A stretch of DNA of 64,000 nucleotides. Origin: Plesiocystis pacifica SIR-1. GTDB lineage: Bacteria; Myxococcota_A; Polyangia; Nannocystales; Nannocystaceae. Where the stretch lies: contig NZ_ABCS01000010.1 in assembly GCF_000170895.1 (NCBI RefSeq), positions 62,001 to 126,000 of the forward strand, written 5' to 3'. The notes below the pieces were generated by a model. The model saw nothing but the letters and a program-made list of their open reading frames with translations. It was not told the DNA's origin and ran no database searches. This document shows, piece after piece, positions 40,338-49,158 of this stretch. Each line of letters starts with the position of its first letter. Position 1 is the first letter of the stretch. Made by a program: the position numbers and the translations under genes.

Positions 40338-42688
40338 GCACCAAGGTCACCCTCTCCCTCGGCTACGGCAAGCAGCTGTCGAAGCAAAAGATCGAGGTCC
40401 CCGACGGCGAGCCCAAGCCCTGGGACGCGACGGTCAAGACCAAGGTCGTCGGCCGGGCCGTGCCGCGCATCGACGGGCCGCTCAAGGTCAGCGGCGAGGC
40501 CCGCTACACCCACGACGTGCGCGTCGAGGGCATGCTCCACGGCGCCATCTTGCGCTCGCCCCATCCTTGCGCGGTGATCCAGTCCATCGATCTGAGCGGC
40601 GCCGAGAAGGCCCCCGGGGTCCGGGCGGTCCACGCCATGGCCAAGGCCGGCGACCGGATGATCTTCGCCGGCCAGGACATCGCCGCCGTCGCGGCCGAGC
40701 GCCCCGAGCAGGCCCGGGCGGCGCTCGAGGCCATCGCCGTCGAGTATGAGCTCCAGCCCTTCGTCGCCAGCACCCGCGGAGCCATGCGTGACGGCGCGCC
40801 GGTGGTCCACGCGGCCGCCGTCGAAGAAAAGCGCACCGGCGCCGACGAGCCCGGGGCCGAGAAGGCCGCGGGCAGGCTTCAGGGCAACATCCGCCCGGGC
40901 CGCAGCCAAAAGCGCGGCGACGCCAAGCGAGCCTTGAGGGCCGCCAAGGCCAGCTTCGAGGCCACCTACGAGACGCAGTGCCACACCCACAGCGCCCTCG
41001 AGACCCACGGCCTGATGATCCGCTGGGAGGCCAAGGACGCGGTCACGGTGTGGGCGTCGACCCAGGCCATCTTCGGGGTGCGCGACGAGGTCGCGGCCGT
41101 GTTTGGCCTCGAGCCCGCCAAGGTCCGGGTCATCACCGAGTTCCTCGGCGGCGGCTTCGGGGCCAAGTTCGGCGCCAACGCGCCGGGCTCGGCCATCGCC
41201 AAGGCGGCCGGCGAGCTCGCGCGCACGGCCAAGGCGCCGGTCAAGATCATGCTCGACCGCCAGGAAGAGCACCTGTGCACCGGCAACCGCCCGGACTCGA
41301 TCCAGACCGTGCGCCTCGGGGCCAACCCCAAGACCGGCGCGATCACGGCGATCCACGTCACCGCCCACGGCTCCGCCGGCATCGGCACGGGCGCGGGCGT
41401 GGGCCGCAACGCCTCGGCGATCTACACCAAGGTCCCCGACGTGCTCGTCGAGAGCGCGGACGTGTTCACCCACGCCGGCCCGGCCGTAGCCTTCCGCGCC
41501 CCGGGCCATCCTCAAGGCGCCTTCGCCATGGAGTCGGCCATCGACGAGCTCGCGCGCCAGCTGGGCCGCGATCCCATCGACGTGCGCCTGGCCCACGACA
41601 CCCACCCCGTGCGCCGCTGGCAGCTCGAGCTGGGCCGCGAGCGCTTCGCCTGGAACGAGCGCCGCCGCGAGGCCGCCGACCTGCGCAGCCGCAACACCCG
41701 GATCCGCCGAGGGGTCGGCTGCGCGGTGTCCATCTGGGGCGACTTCGGGGGCCCCGACGCCCGCGTGACCGTGTCCGTGGCCCGCGACGGCAAGGTGGCC
41801 GTCAAGTGCGGCGTCCAGGACATCGGCGGCGGCATCGGGACCGTCATGGCCCAGGTCGCCGCCGAGGTGCTCCAGCGTCCGCTCGCTGACGTCCGCGTCG
41901 ACATCGGCGACAGCGCGTTCGGGCCCGGCGTGGGCTCGGGCGGCAGCAAGACCACCTCGTCCATCGCCCCGGCCGTGCGCAACGCCGCCGAGGCGGCCAA
42001 GGCCGAGCTGGCGATGATCGCCTCGCGGGCCCTCGAGGGCGCGTCGGTCAAGCGCCTCAAGTGGACCGAGAAGGGCGTCGGCGTCGGTCGCCAGACCCTG
42101 AGCTGGGCCGAGCTGTGCAAGGCCATCGAGGGCGAGGCCGTCGTCGCCACCGCCTCGCGCCCGCGCACCTACGGCGCCTTCCCCAAGTCCTTCCCGGGCT
42201 ACCCGACCCCGCAGATCGCCGGGGCCCAGTTCGCCGCCGTCGAGGTCGACACCTGGACCGGCGTGGTCCGCTGCTCGGAGATCCTCGCCCTCCACGACTG
42301 CGGCCGGGTCATGAACGAGATGACCCTGCGCTCGCAGATCAACGGCGGCATCATCCTGGGCGTGGGCTACGCGCTCATGGAGCAGCGGGTCCTCGACCCG
42401 GGCCTGGGGGTTGTGCTCAACGCCAACCTCGAGGGCTACAAGGCCTGCGGCATCAAGGACTGCCCGGACATCTCGATCGTGCTCACCGAGGTCGCCAGCG
42501 GCAACAACTCGACGGGCAGCTACGGCATCGGCGAGCCCGCGACCATCCCGACGGCGGCGGCCATCGCCAACGCCGTCGGCGACGCCCTGGGGGCCCACGT
42601 CCGCTCCCTGCCCATCACCCCCGGCAAGGTGCTCGAGACCCTCGAGGCCGCGGCCAACTCCAGCTCCAACTCCGAGGCAAGCAAGTGA
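40334..42688 (+). CDS. Molybdenum hydroxylase, molybdopterin-binding large subunit
   Basis: A 784-residue catalytic subunit of the PaoC/XdhB type. It starts at GTG 40334 (GTGA overlap). Visible blocks: GRAVPRIDGPLKVSGEARYT (N-terminal ald_Xan domain), ILRSPHPCAVI, GGGFGAKFG, AFRAPGHPQGAFAMESAID, and GIGEPATIPTAAAIANAVGD near residue 730 with the active-site Glu. It carries no signal of its own and is likely co-exported with the Tat-tagged small subunit after cofactor insertion. Substrates of relatives are aldehydes and N-heterocycles; the exact one is unknown. TGATG overlap links it to the FAD subunit. Confidence 0.88.
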   Translation: MSTKVTLSLGYGKQLSKQKIEVPDGEPKPWDATVKTKVVGRAVPRIDGPLKVSGEARYTHDVRVEGMLHGAILRSPHPCAVIQSIDLSGAEKAPGVRAVHAMAKAGDRMIFAGQDIAAVAAERPEQARAALEAIAVEYELQPFVASTRGAMRDGAPVVHAAAVEEKRTGADEPGAEKAAGRLQGNIRPGRSQKRGDAKRALRAAKASFEATYETQCHTHSALETHGLMIRWEAKDAVTVWASTQAIFGVRDEVAAVFGLEPAKVRVITEFLGGGFGAKFGANAPGSAIAKAAGELARTAKAPVKIMLDRQEEHLCTGNRPDSIQTVRLGANPKTGAITAIHVTAHGSAGIGTGAGVGRNASAIYTKVPDVLVESADVFTHAGPAVAFRAPGHPQGAFAMESAIDELARQLGRDPIDVRLAHDTHPVRRWQLELGRERFAWNERRREAADLRSRNTRIRRGVGCAVSIWGDFGGPDARVTVSVARDGKVAVKCGVQDIGGGIGTVMAQVAAEVLQRPLADVRVDIGDSAFGPGVGSGGSKTTSSIAPAVRNAAEAAKAELAMIASRALEGASVKRLKWTEKGVGVGRQTLSWAELCKAIEGEAVVATASRPRTYGAFPKSFPGYPTPQIAGAQFAAVEVDTWTGVVRCSEILALHDCGRVMNEMTLRSQINGGIILGVGYALMEQRVLDPGLGVVLNANLEGYKACGIKDCPDISIVLTEVASGNNSTGSYGIGEPATIPTAAAIANAVGDALGAHVRSLPITPGKVLETLEAAANSSSNSEASK

Positions 42689-43755
42689 TGCGACCCTTTG
42701 CGCTCATTCGTCCCGAGTCCCTGACCCAGGCCCGCGATCTGGTCGTCGCCAAGCCCGAAGGTCGAAGCTTCCGCGCCGGCGGCATCGACCTGATGGATCG
42801 CATGAAGGAGGGCCTCGACGACCCCGAGCTGCTCGTCGAGCTCCGCGGCGTCGGCGAGCTCGCGGGGGTGACCGAGTCCGCGGGCTTCTCCCCCGCGACG
42901 GCCGACGGCTCCGTGCCCGAGAACCTGCCCTCCGGCGCGCTGTGGCGCGTGGGCGCGGCGACGACCCTCGCCGAGATCGCCGCCAACGAGGCGCTGCTCG
43001 ACGGCGCCGCGGCGCTGGTCGAGGCCGCGAGCCAGGCCGCGACCCCGGGCATCCGCAACACCGCGACCGTGGGCGGGAACCTGCTCCAGCGCCCGCGCTG
43101 CTGGTACTACCGCAACCGCGAGCTGGTCTGCCTCAAAAAGGGCGGGGACATGTGCCTGGCCATCGCCGGGGACAACCGCTACCACGCCATCCTCGGCGGC
43201 GGGCCGAGCTTCATCGTCCACCCCTCGAGCCTGGCGACGGCCCTGGTCGCGCTCGGGGCCACGGTCGGCACCTTCCGCGGCGCCTCGGCCGAGGACGCCA
43301 TCACCCCCGGGCGCGTCCTGCCCATCGAGGAGCTGTTCGCCGGGCCCAAGACCGACCCGACCCGAGAGCACGTGCTCGAAGACGGCGAGGTGCTCGAGGC
43401 CGTGCTCGTGCCCAAGGCCGGCGCCGAGATGCGCTCGGCCTACGGGGCCGTGCGCGAGAAGCAGTCCCACGACTGGCCCCTGGTCGAAGCCGCGGTGCGC
43501 ATGCGCGTCGACGCGGGCGTGATGAAGGACGTGCGCGTGGCCCTGGGTCACGTCGCGCCCGTCCCCTGGCTCAGCCCCGAGGCCGCCGAGGTGCTCGAGG
43601 GCCAGGCCCCCGACGCCGAGCTGTTCGCCCGCGCGGCCGAGGCCGCCGTCGCCAAGGCCCGCCCCCTCGACGGCAACGGCTACAAAGTCCCCATGTCCAA
43701 GGGCCTGCTCCGCGAGGTCCTCCATCGCGCCTCGGGCCTCGCCCTGCCCGAGTGA
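42688..43755 (+). CDS. Molybdenum hydroxylase, FAD-binding subunit
   Basis: A 355-residue PaoB/CoxM-type subunit. ATG 42688 overlaps the preceding stop (TGATG). FAD-binding blocks are FRAGGIDLMDRMKEG near residue 30 and PGIRNTATVGGNLLQRPRCW near 120-140. Cys residues after that block (RCWYYRN, LVCLKK, DMCLAI) fit the extra 4Fe-4S cluster known in PaoB of E. coli. It accepts electrons from the 2Fe-2S subunit and passes them on to an acceptor. The gene is followed after 32 bp by a Cys-rich small protein. Confidence 0.86.
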   Translation: MRPFALIRPESLTQARDLVVAKPEGRSFRAGGIDLMDRMKEGLDDPELLVELRGVGELAGVTESAGFSPATADGSVPENLPSGALWRVGAATTLAEIAANEALLDGAAALVEAASQAATPGIRNTATVGGNLLQRPRCWYYRNRELVCLKKGGDMCLAIAGDNRYHAILGGGPSFIVHPSSLATALVALGATVGTFRGASAEDAITPGRVLPIEELFAGPKTDPTREHVLEDGEVLEAVLVPKAGAEMRSAYGAVREKQSHDWPLVEAAVRMRVDAGVMKDVRVALGHVAPVPWLSPEAAEVLEGQAPDAELFARAAEAAVAKARPLDGNGYKVPMSKGLLREVLHRASGLALPE

Positions 43756-43787
43756 GCCCGCACCCCACCCTCGAGGAGCCCACCGCC

Positions 43788-44006
43788 ATGCCCGACTTCA
43801 TCCGCGTCGACAAGTCCCGCCCCGTCTGCAAGCACCTGCGCACCAAGGCCCTGCACGCCTACGGCCGGGAGACCCACGACGCCTTCCACACCAGCCGCTC
43901 GAGCGGCTACCAGTGCCTCAAGACCTGCTTCGTGACCGGCCCCGACCAGGGCCTGTGCGCGCCCGAGGAGTGCCAGCCCGGGCGCGGGTGCTTCGAGAAG
44001 CGCTAG
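43788..44006 (+). CDS. Cys-rich small protein at end of Mo-hydroxylase operon
   Basis: A 72-residue protein with six Cys residues (14, 43, 47, 57, 62, 68) and several His. GAGGAG lies about 9 bases before ATG 43788. The spacing C-x3-C, C-x4-C, C-x5-C suggests binding of iron-sulfur or zinc. There is no signal peptide. It lies before the operon terminator, so it is cotranscribed with the molybdenum enzyme. It may help to mature the enzyme or carry electrons. No family is recognised. Confidence 0.62.
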   Translation: MPDFIRVDKSRPVCKHLRTKALHAYGRETHDAFHTSRSSGYQCLKTCFVTGPDQGLCAPEECQPGRGCFEKR

Positions 44007-44039
44007 GTAGGCGTACCGACGAGCAAGCTTCGCGGCGGC

Positions 44040-44080
44040 CCCTCGCCCGACCTCGCTCGGGTGGGGGCTCGTTGGTTTTT
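44040..44080 (+). terminator. Rho-independent terminator of the Mo-hydroxylase operon
   Basis: An 11-bp stem with two G-U wobbles pairs 44040-44050 with 44057-44067 around a 6-nt loop (CCTCGC). It is followed by CTCGTTGGTTTTT, with five T at the end. It lies 34 bases after the stop of the Cys-rich gene. Confidence 0.55.
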
Positions 44081-44097
44081 GCGCTTCGCTCGACCTT

Positions 44098-44111
44098 TAT
44101 CATTTTTGATA
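44098..44111. promoter_or_regulatory. Short inverted repeat in AT-rich promoter region
   Basis: TATCA-TTTT-TGATA lies 13 bases before ATG 44125 in a 30-base AT-rich stretch unlike the surroundings. It could be an operator or part of the promoter of the hydrolase gene. No regulator is assigned. Confidence 0.3.
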
Positions 44112-44124
44112 TAGGATGTGTGAC

Positions 44125-45030
44125 ATGTCGAGCATGACCTCCAAAACACAACTGGCGAGCACGACCGCGGGCTTGTTCGTCGAGGCAGCCGGTGACCCCC
44201 AGCGGCCCGCCCTCGTGTTCCTCCACGGGCTGGGCGTGAGCCGGTGGATGTGGGCGGAGCAGCTCGCCTCGCTCGCGTCGGACTACTACTGCCTCGCGGT
44301 CGACTTGCCCGGGAGCGGGGACAGCCACGGCTCGCCCTGGGTCAGCTTCGAGGACAGCGCCGCGCGGGTGGCCGAGCTCATCGCAGCGCGGGCCGAGGGC
44401 GGTCGCGCCCACGTGGTCGGGCTCTCGCTGGGGGCCTACGTCGCCCTGAGCGTGCTCGCCCGCCACCCCGAGGTCGTGCGCTCGACGGTGGCGAGCGGCC
44501 TATCGACGCGGCCCTTCGCCCACCGCTGGTGGTGGAGCATGGTCAGTAGCCTGGTCTCGGTGCTGATGCGCTCTCGAGTCCTCGCGCGTGCCTCGGCCAA
44601 GGCGATGGGCCTGCCGCCCGACGCCGTCGAGCTCTACGTTCGCGACGCGACCCGCCTGCGCCCGGCGGAGGTCCGGCGCATCTACAGCGAGGTGTTCGCC
44701 TTCGATCTCGGGGCCCTGGGCGAGCTGGGCGGCGCGGAGGCCCGGTCGCGCCTGCTGGTCGTCGCGGGCTCCCGGGAGGCGCCGAAGGTCCTGGACGGGC
44801 TCGCATACGTGCGCGCCCGCGCTCCAGAGGCCCGCACGGCCCTCGCTCCGGAGCTCCACCACACCTGGAGCGCCGAGGACCCCGAGCTGTTCACCGCGAT
44901 GGTCCGGGCGTGGTGCGGGCGTGGTCAGCTCGTCGCCGGCCTCGAGCCAGGCGGCGCCGCCGCGGACTCGAGCGGTGGACCGCAGGTCGCACCCGCGGGG
45001 GGCCCGGGGCTCAGGGCTCGGAAGGGGTGA
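44125..45030 (+). CDS. Alpha/beta hydrolase
   Basis: About 301 residues. The oxyanion block FLHGLGVSRWMW, the nucleophile elbow VVGLSLGAY (Ser near residue 101) and a late His (ELHHTWSAEDP) give the catalytic triad of this superfamily; the acid is probably in the RSRLLVVAGSREAPK region. It is a soluble esterase, lipase or haloperoxidase-like enzyme of unknown substrate. ATG 44125 has AGGA 8 bases upstream, better than ATG 44116. The last 30 residues are Gly/Pro-rich and overlap by 20 bp the end of the convergent regulator gene. Confidence 0.82.
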   Translation: MSSMTSKTQLASTTAGLFVEAAGDPQRPALVFLHGLGVSRWMWAEQLASLASDYYCLAVDLPGSGDSHGSPWVSFEDSAARVAELIAARAEGGRAHVVGLSLGAYVALSVLARHPEVVRSTVASGLSTRPFAHRWWWSMVSSLVSVLMRSRVLARASAKAMGLPPDAVELYVRDATRLRPAEVRRIYSEVFAFDLGALGELGGAEARSRLLVVAGSREAPKVLDGLAYVRARAPEARTALAPELHHTWSAEDPELFTAMVRAWCGRGQLVAGLEPGGAAADSSGGPQVAPAGGPGLRARKG

Positions 45031-45568
45031 GGGCATCGGGGATGACCACGGAGGCGAGGGCGTAGGCCCGCCGCTCGGGCGTGGGCTCGTGGCTCAGCGC
45101 GCCCTCGACGAGCTCGACCATGGCCGCGTGCAGGCTCGCGCGTTCGGCCTCGGACAGCCACAGCGTCGCCAGGTTGTAGGCCGCGCCGTCGCGCCCGAGC
45201 TGCTCCTGGGGCGTCCGCTCGACGTAGGCGCCGAAGGACTCGACGAGCATGGCCACGAACACGTTGAAGGCGTCGAGGTGCTCGTCGGGCCCGAGGTGCT
45301 CGAGCTCCTCGGGGCTGAGGCGGCCCTGACCCGCCCGCACGGCGAAGCTACGCTCGATGGCGCCGTTGACCTCGCGCTCCTCGACGATCTCGAGCACGGC
45401 GCCCTCGTGGAGCGCGCGGAGGTGGCGGTAGAGGCTAGCCTGGGGGATCTGCGGCAGCATGCGGCGCAGCTCCTTGGCCGTGGCGTGGCGCCCACCGAGG
45501 GCGGACAGGATCCGCATGCGCGCCGGGTGGAGGACGAGCTCGGCCTTCGAGCGTTGCTTGCGAGCCAC
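45011..45568 (-). CDS. ArsR-like winged-helix regulator
   Basis: A 185-residue protein. Residues 12-70 form a winged helix (HPARMRILSALGGRHATAKELRRM split, then ASLYRHLRALHEGAVLEIVEE), as in the HTH_20/ArsR-like group; the C-terminal 110 residues are a helical sensor or dimer domain (VFVAMLVESFGAYVERTP). No metal-binding Cys motif is seen in the helix, so it probably does not sense arsenic. It starts 42 bp after the last siderophore gene on the same strand and may be read through from that operon. The target is unknown. Confidence 0.75.
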   Translation of the reverse strand: MARKQRSKAELVLHPARMRILSALGGRHATAKELRRMLPQIPQASLYRHLRALHEGAVLEIVEEREVNGAIERSFAVRAGQGRLSPEELEHLGPDEHLDAFNVFVAMLVESFGAYVERTPQEQLGRDGAAYNLATLWLSEAERASLHAAMVELVEGALSHEPTPERRAYALASVVIPDALTPSEP

Positions 45569-45610
45569 CCCGAGAGGCTAGTCTCGGGGCGGTTGAGGGT
45601 CAACGCCGCG

Positions 45611-48058
45611 CTAGCTGGCCTTCGAGCGTTCGACGCCCCCGTCGGCGAAGGCCGCCAGGGGGTTGGCGATGCGGCCCACGAACTGCAGCCGCCCGACCGG
45701 CTCGTCGAGATCGATCATCTGGCGATGGTTGCGGATCTGCAGCCGGTTGAGGCACGACAAGGTGAAGTCCGCGGCGAACAGGTCGTAGTGGGCGAACTTC
45801 TCGGCGAGCTCGGGGAACTGCGCCTGGTAGCGGCGCACGCACGCGGCCGCGGCGGCCCAAAAGTCCATCGCCGAGCAGTCGCCGTGCTCCTCGAGGATCT
45901 GGGCGACGAAGCGGAAGAAGTCGTCGAACACGTCGATGAAGATCGACAGCAGCTTGACGTCGTCGGGGACCTCCATGCGGACGCGCGACAGCGCCTCGGG
46001 GATCTCGATGGCCTCGGACAAGATCGCGACCTCCTCGGTGATGTCCTTCATCAGCGCGCGGACCGGGACGTGGTCCTCGAGCACGAGGATCAGGTTCTCG
46101 CCGTGGGGCATGAACACCAGATCGTAGCGGTAAAAGCAGTGCAGCAGCGGGGCGAGGTAGGCGTCGAGGTAGCGATCGAGCCACGCCCGCGTAGACAGCC
46201 CCGAGGCCTCGATGAGCGCGGGCAGCAGGGCCTGGCCGTGGTCGTCGACGTGGACCAGGGCGGCCATGGTCATCGGGGTCTGGCCGTCCTCTGCCACGGA
46301 CATCGGGCTCTCGCGCCACAGCGAGGCCAGCATCTTGTTGTAGTCGTTGTGCGGCCCGAACTCCTCGAAGTAGGGGTTCACGTAGCTGACCGAGGCGAGC
46401 TCGCCGAGCATGCGAAAGCCGCTGGCCTCGATGTAGGGGTCGGTGTAGAGCAGCTGCTCGAGCCACACCGCCATGGTCGGCGCGGTGCCCAGGTAGTAGT
46501 GCGGGAGCCCGCGCATGAAGCCCATGTTGAGGATCGACAGGGCCGACTTCGTGTAGAACTTGTCGGGGTTGGACACATTGAACAGGGTCCGCACCGACTG
46601 CTGCGCGAGGTACTGGTCGGGGCCGTAGCCCAGGCAGATCAGGTCCCCCGAGGCGACCTCCGAGGCGAACACGCTGGCGAGCTTGTTGAACCACTGGAAG
46701 GGGTGGACGGGGATGAACAGGTAGTCCGCCGGGTCGGCCCCCTGGCTGCGGATCCGGTCCTCGAAGGCCGCGCGGGTGTGGGCGTCGAGCTCCTGGGCGA
46801 TGAGGGTCTCGTAGGGCAGCTCGTCGGTCCCGGCGTAGACGGCCTTGCGTCGGTGGCCGGCGAGCCACAGCAGCGAGAAGGTGTTCCCGGCCTCGGGGGC
46901 GTAGGAGCGGTAGTCGGTGCTGTCGAAGCCGATGCGGCCGTTGTTGGCCACGAAGCAGGGGTGGCCCTCGGTCATCGACTGCTCGATGGTCTGGAAGTCG
47001 GCGCGGGCGAGCTGGGCGGCGCTGGGGTTGCCCTTGCCCAGCTTGAAGGCGCTGCCCTGGAGGGTGCTGAGGATCTCCTCGAGGTAGAGGGGCAGCAGCT
47101 GCTCGGAGATGCCGAGGGGCTCGCGGAAGGCCTTGATGAACTCGACGGCGTCGACCTCCGGGGCGCTCGGGCTGCGGCGCGCGTCGGCCTGGGGCCGGGT
47201 CACGGTGATGCTCTGCTCGCGGATCCACAGGTGGTCCAGGGGCAGGGGCTTGGCCTCGAAGCGGCAGGAAAACCCCGCGCCGTCGTCGACCTCGTAGACC
47301 GCGAAGCCCTCGGCTTCGCTGGCTTCGAGCTCGCGGGGCTCGAGCAGGCGCTCGTGGCTGAACTCGCACAGCGCCTTCTTGACCAGGGCGCGGTTGGCCC
47401 GGGCCCACGCGTCGCGGCGCAGGTGCCCGACGGCTCGCTGGGGACTGACGAAATTATCGGCGTGGTTCATCGTACTTCGCTCTCGAATGGTGCCCGCGCG
47501 GCGGATCGCCTCGTGGCGGGCGCGGGTGACAAAGGCCAGCTGCGCGGTCTTGTGGGGCAGCTCGACGACGCGCCCGGTCTCGAAGCCGACGCGCTCGCAC
47601 AGGGTGAACATCTTCTTGTTGCGGATGTCGGGCTCGACGAGCACGCGCGCGACCCCGGGGTCCGAAAAGGCGAAGTCCAAGATCGCCTCGAACATGAACC
47701 AGGTGAAGTTGGGGACGCGCGGGCCGGCGTCGGGGGGCGCGACGATCACGTGGACGCCCCGGTCGCCGGGGGCGACGGGGTAGAACGCGCCGATCGGATC
47801 CTGGCGCGGGTCGTAGCGCTCGAGCACGAAGGCCGGGCGCCCCTGGTGCTCGCCGACGAAGACCTCGTAGTGCTCGGGGGCGAGCAGGCGGCGGTACTCC
47901 TCGACCACGCGCTCGAGGCTCGCGCCCTGCAGGCCCCAAAAGTAGGCGTAGTCGCGGTTGACCCACTCGTGGAGGAAGGCGGGGTCGCGCTCGAGCTCGA
48001 AGGGGCGCAGCGAGACCTCGCCGAAGCCCGGGAAGGCCACGCGGAACACGGCGCTCAC
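45611..48058 (-). CDS. GNAT acyltransferase - IucA/IucC NIS synthetase fusion
   Basis: An 815-residue open frame from GTG 48058 (GTGA overlap with the upstream stop) without any stop between its two parts. Residues 1-175 are a GNAT domain of the IucB/RhbD type (LRPFELERDPAFLHEWVNRD, VHVIVAPPD, EPDIRNKKMFTLCERVGFE), which N-acylates hydroxylamines in siderophore synthesis. Residues 197-815 are a full IucA/IucC synthetase: EGHPCFVANNGRIGFD near 361, VHPFQWFNKL, MPHGENLIL near 647 and KDITEE. That enzyme condenses a carboxylate with the N-hydroxy-N-acyl diamine using ATP. Met197 (ATG 47470) may also serve as an internal start, but the GNAT part cannot end by itself. Confidence 0.88.
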   Translation of the reverse strand: MSAVFRVAFPGFGEVSLRPFELERDPAFLHEWVNRDYAYFWGLQGASLERVVEEYRRLLAPEHYEVFVGEHQGRPAFVLERYDPRQDPIGAFYPVAPGDRGVHVIVAPPDAGPRVPNFTWFMFEAILDFAFSDPGVARVLVEPDIRNKKMFTLCERVGFETGRVVELPHKTAQLAFVTRARHEAIRRAGTIRERSTMNHADNFVSPQRAVGHLRRDAWARANRALVKKALCEFSHERLLEPRELEASEAEGFAVYEVDDGAGFSCRFEAKPLPLDHLWIREQSITVTRPQADARRSPSAPEVDAVEFIKAFREPLGISEQLLPLYLEEILSTLQGSAFKLGKGNPSAAQLARADFQTIEQSMTEGHPCFVANNGRIGFDSTDYRSYAPEAGNTFSLLWLAGHRRKAVYAGTDELPYETLIAQELDAHTRAAFEDRIRSQGADPADYLFIPVHPFQWFNKLASVFASEVASGDLICLGYGPDQYLAQQSVRTLFNVSNPDKFYTKSALSILNMGFMRGLPHYYLGTAPTMAVWLEQLLYTDPYIEASGFRMLGELASVSYVNPYFEEFGPHNDYNKMLASLWRESPMSVAEDGQTPMTMAALVHVDDHGQALLPALIEASGLSTRAWLDRYLDAYLAPLLHCFYRYDLVFMPHGENLILVLEDHVPVRALMKDITEEVAILSEAIEIPEALSRVRMEVPDDVKLLSIFIDVFDDFFRFVAQILEEHGDCSAMDFWAAAAACVRRYQAQFPELAEKFAHYDLFAADFTLSCLNRLQIRNHRQMIDLDEPVGRLQFVGRIANPLAAFADGGVERSKAS

Positions 48059-49158
48059 GCTCGCGCTCCCGCGGGCGCCTCGGGCCTGCGCAGGCTGGCC
48101 TTGGCGCGGTCGAGGAGCCAGCACAGGCCGTAGCTCACCGCCGCGACCGCGGGGATCGCCGCGACCACGCCGAGGGGTTTTAGGGTCTGGTAGCCGACCA
48201 CGGCCATGCCCCAGCAGATCACCGTCCACGAGAGCACGTAGAGGGCCGTGACCCGCTCGCTCGAGTAGATCAAGAACTCGCGCAGGGGCCCCGGCTCGCG
48301 CCCCCGGCTCGCGTAGTGGATGATCGGGCAGACGATGAGCACGGCGCCCGTGGCCTCGAGGATGCCGCCGAGGCCGAGGTGGAAGAAGTCGACGAAGTGG
48401 GTCTCGGGCCACAGCAGGACCAGGACCAGGCCGACCGCGAACATCGGGACGCCAAAGCGCAGCCAGTCGAGCATGAGCGCGTCGGGGTCCCCGTGCTCGC
48501 GGTAGCGGGCGCCCAGGAACATGCCGAGCAAGATCGGCGCGAACCACGGGAACACCGGGAAGTAGACGTTCCACTCGACCCCCCACAGCAGATCGAGGAG
48601 GTCGTCGATGCCCGCCACGCCGATCCGAGCGCCGCGCAGCAGGTGCGTCCCCGAGGCGAACAGCGCGGCCCACACGAGCAGGCCGTGGCGGTTGGGGGTG
48701 AGCTTGCGGATCAGCCCCATGAGGATCAGGCACAGCCCCGCGAGCTGCAGGATGTCGCCGGTCAGCAGCATGGTGACCAGCTGCCCGGCGGTCGGCGGCG
48801 GGGTCCAGCCGTAGGCCTCGATGAAGGCGTCGGGCAGCAGGCCGAGCAGGCCCGGGACCACGAACTTGAGCGCGTTCATCAGGTAGCCCGCGCCGAGGAT
48901 GACCAGGCCGCGGCGCGCGGCCCTCGTGGCGCTCTGATCGCGGGCGACCATGAAGGAGAAGCCCATGATCACCAGGAAGCCCGCGGTGCCCTTGCCGACG
49001 ACGTGCAGGGCGACGCCGAGGGCCGAGCCGGCCTGGGTCTCGACGTCGGCGTAGAGCCACATCGTGTGCACCATGATCATCAGGACCACGGCGACGCCGC
49101 GGCCGATGTCGATGATCTCGACGCGCTCGGGTCGCTGCTCGGGAGGATGGGCGCTCAT
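48055..49158 (-). CDS. DUF1624/HGSNAT-like membrane acyltransferase
   Basis: A 367-residue protein with about 10 hydrophobic helices. The N-terminal block RVEIIDIGRGVAVVLMIMVH (conserved Asp, Arg-Gly and His) is typical of heparan-alpha-glucosaminide N-acetyltransferase-like and acyltransferase-3 proteins, which move acyl groups across or at the membrane. ATG 49158 overlaps the stop of the NIS synthetase gene (ATGA), and its stop overlaps the fusion gene start. Its place in the operon suggests acylation or tailoring of the siderophore at the membrane, which is inference. Confidence 0.75.
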   Translation of the reverse strand: MSAHPPEQRPERVEIIDIGRGVAVVLMIMVHTMWLYADVETQAGSALGVALHVVGKGTAGFLVIMGFSFMVARDQSATRAARRGLVILGAGYLMNALKFVVPGLLGLLPDAFIEAYGWTPPPTAGQLVTMLLTGDILQLAGLCLILMGLIRKLTPNRHGLLVWAALFASGTHLLRGARIGVAGIDDLLDLLWGVEWNVYFPVFPWFAPILLGMFLGARYREHGDPDALMLDWLRFGVPMFAVGLVLVLLWPETHFVDFFHLGLGGILEATGAVLIVCPIIHYASRGREPGPLREFLIYSSERVTALYVLSWTVICWGMAVVGYQTLKPLGVVAAIPAVAAVSYGLCWLLDRAKASLRRPEAPAGARA

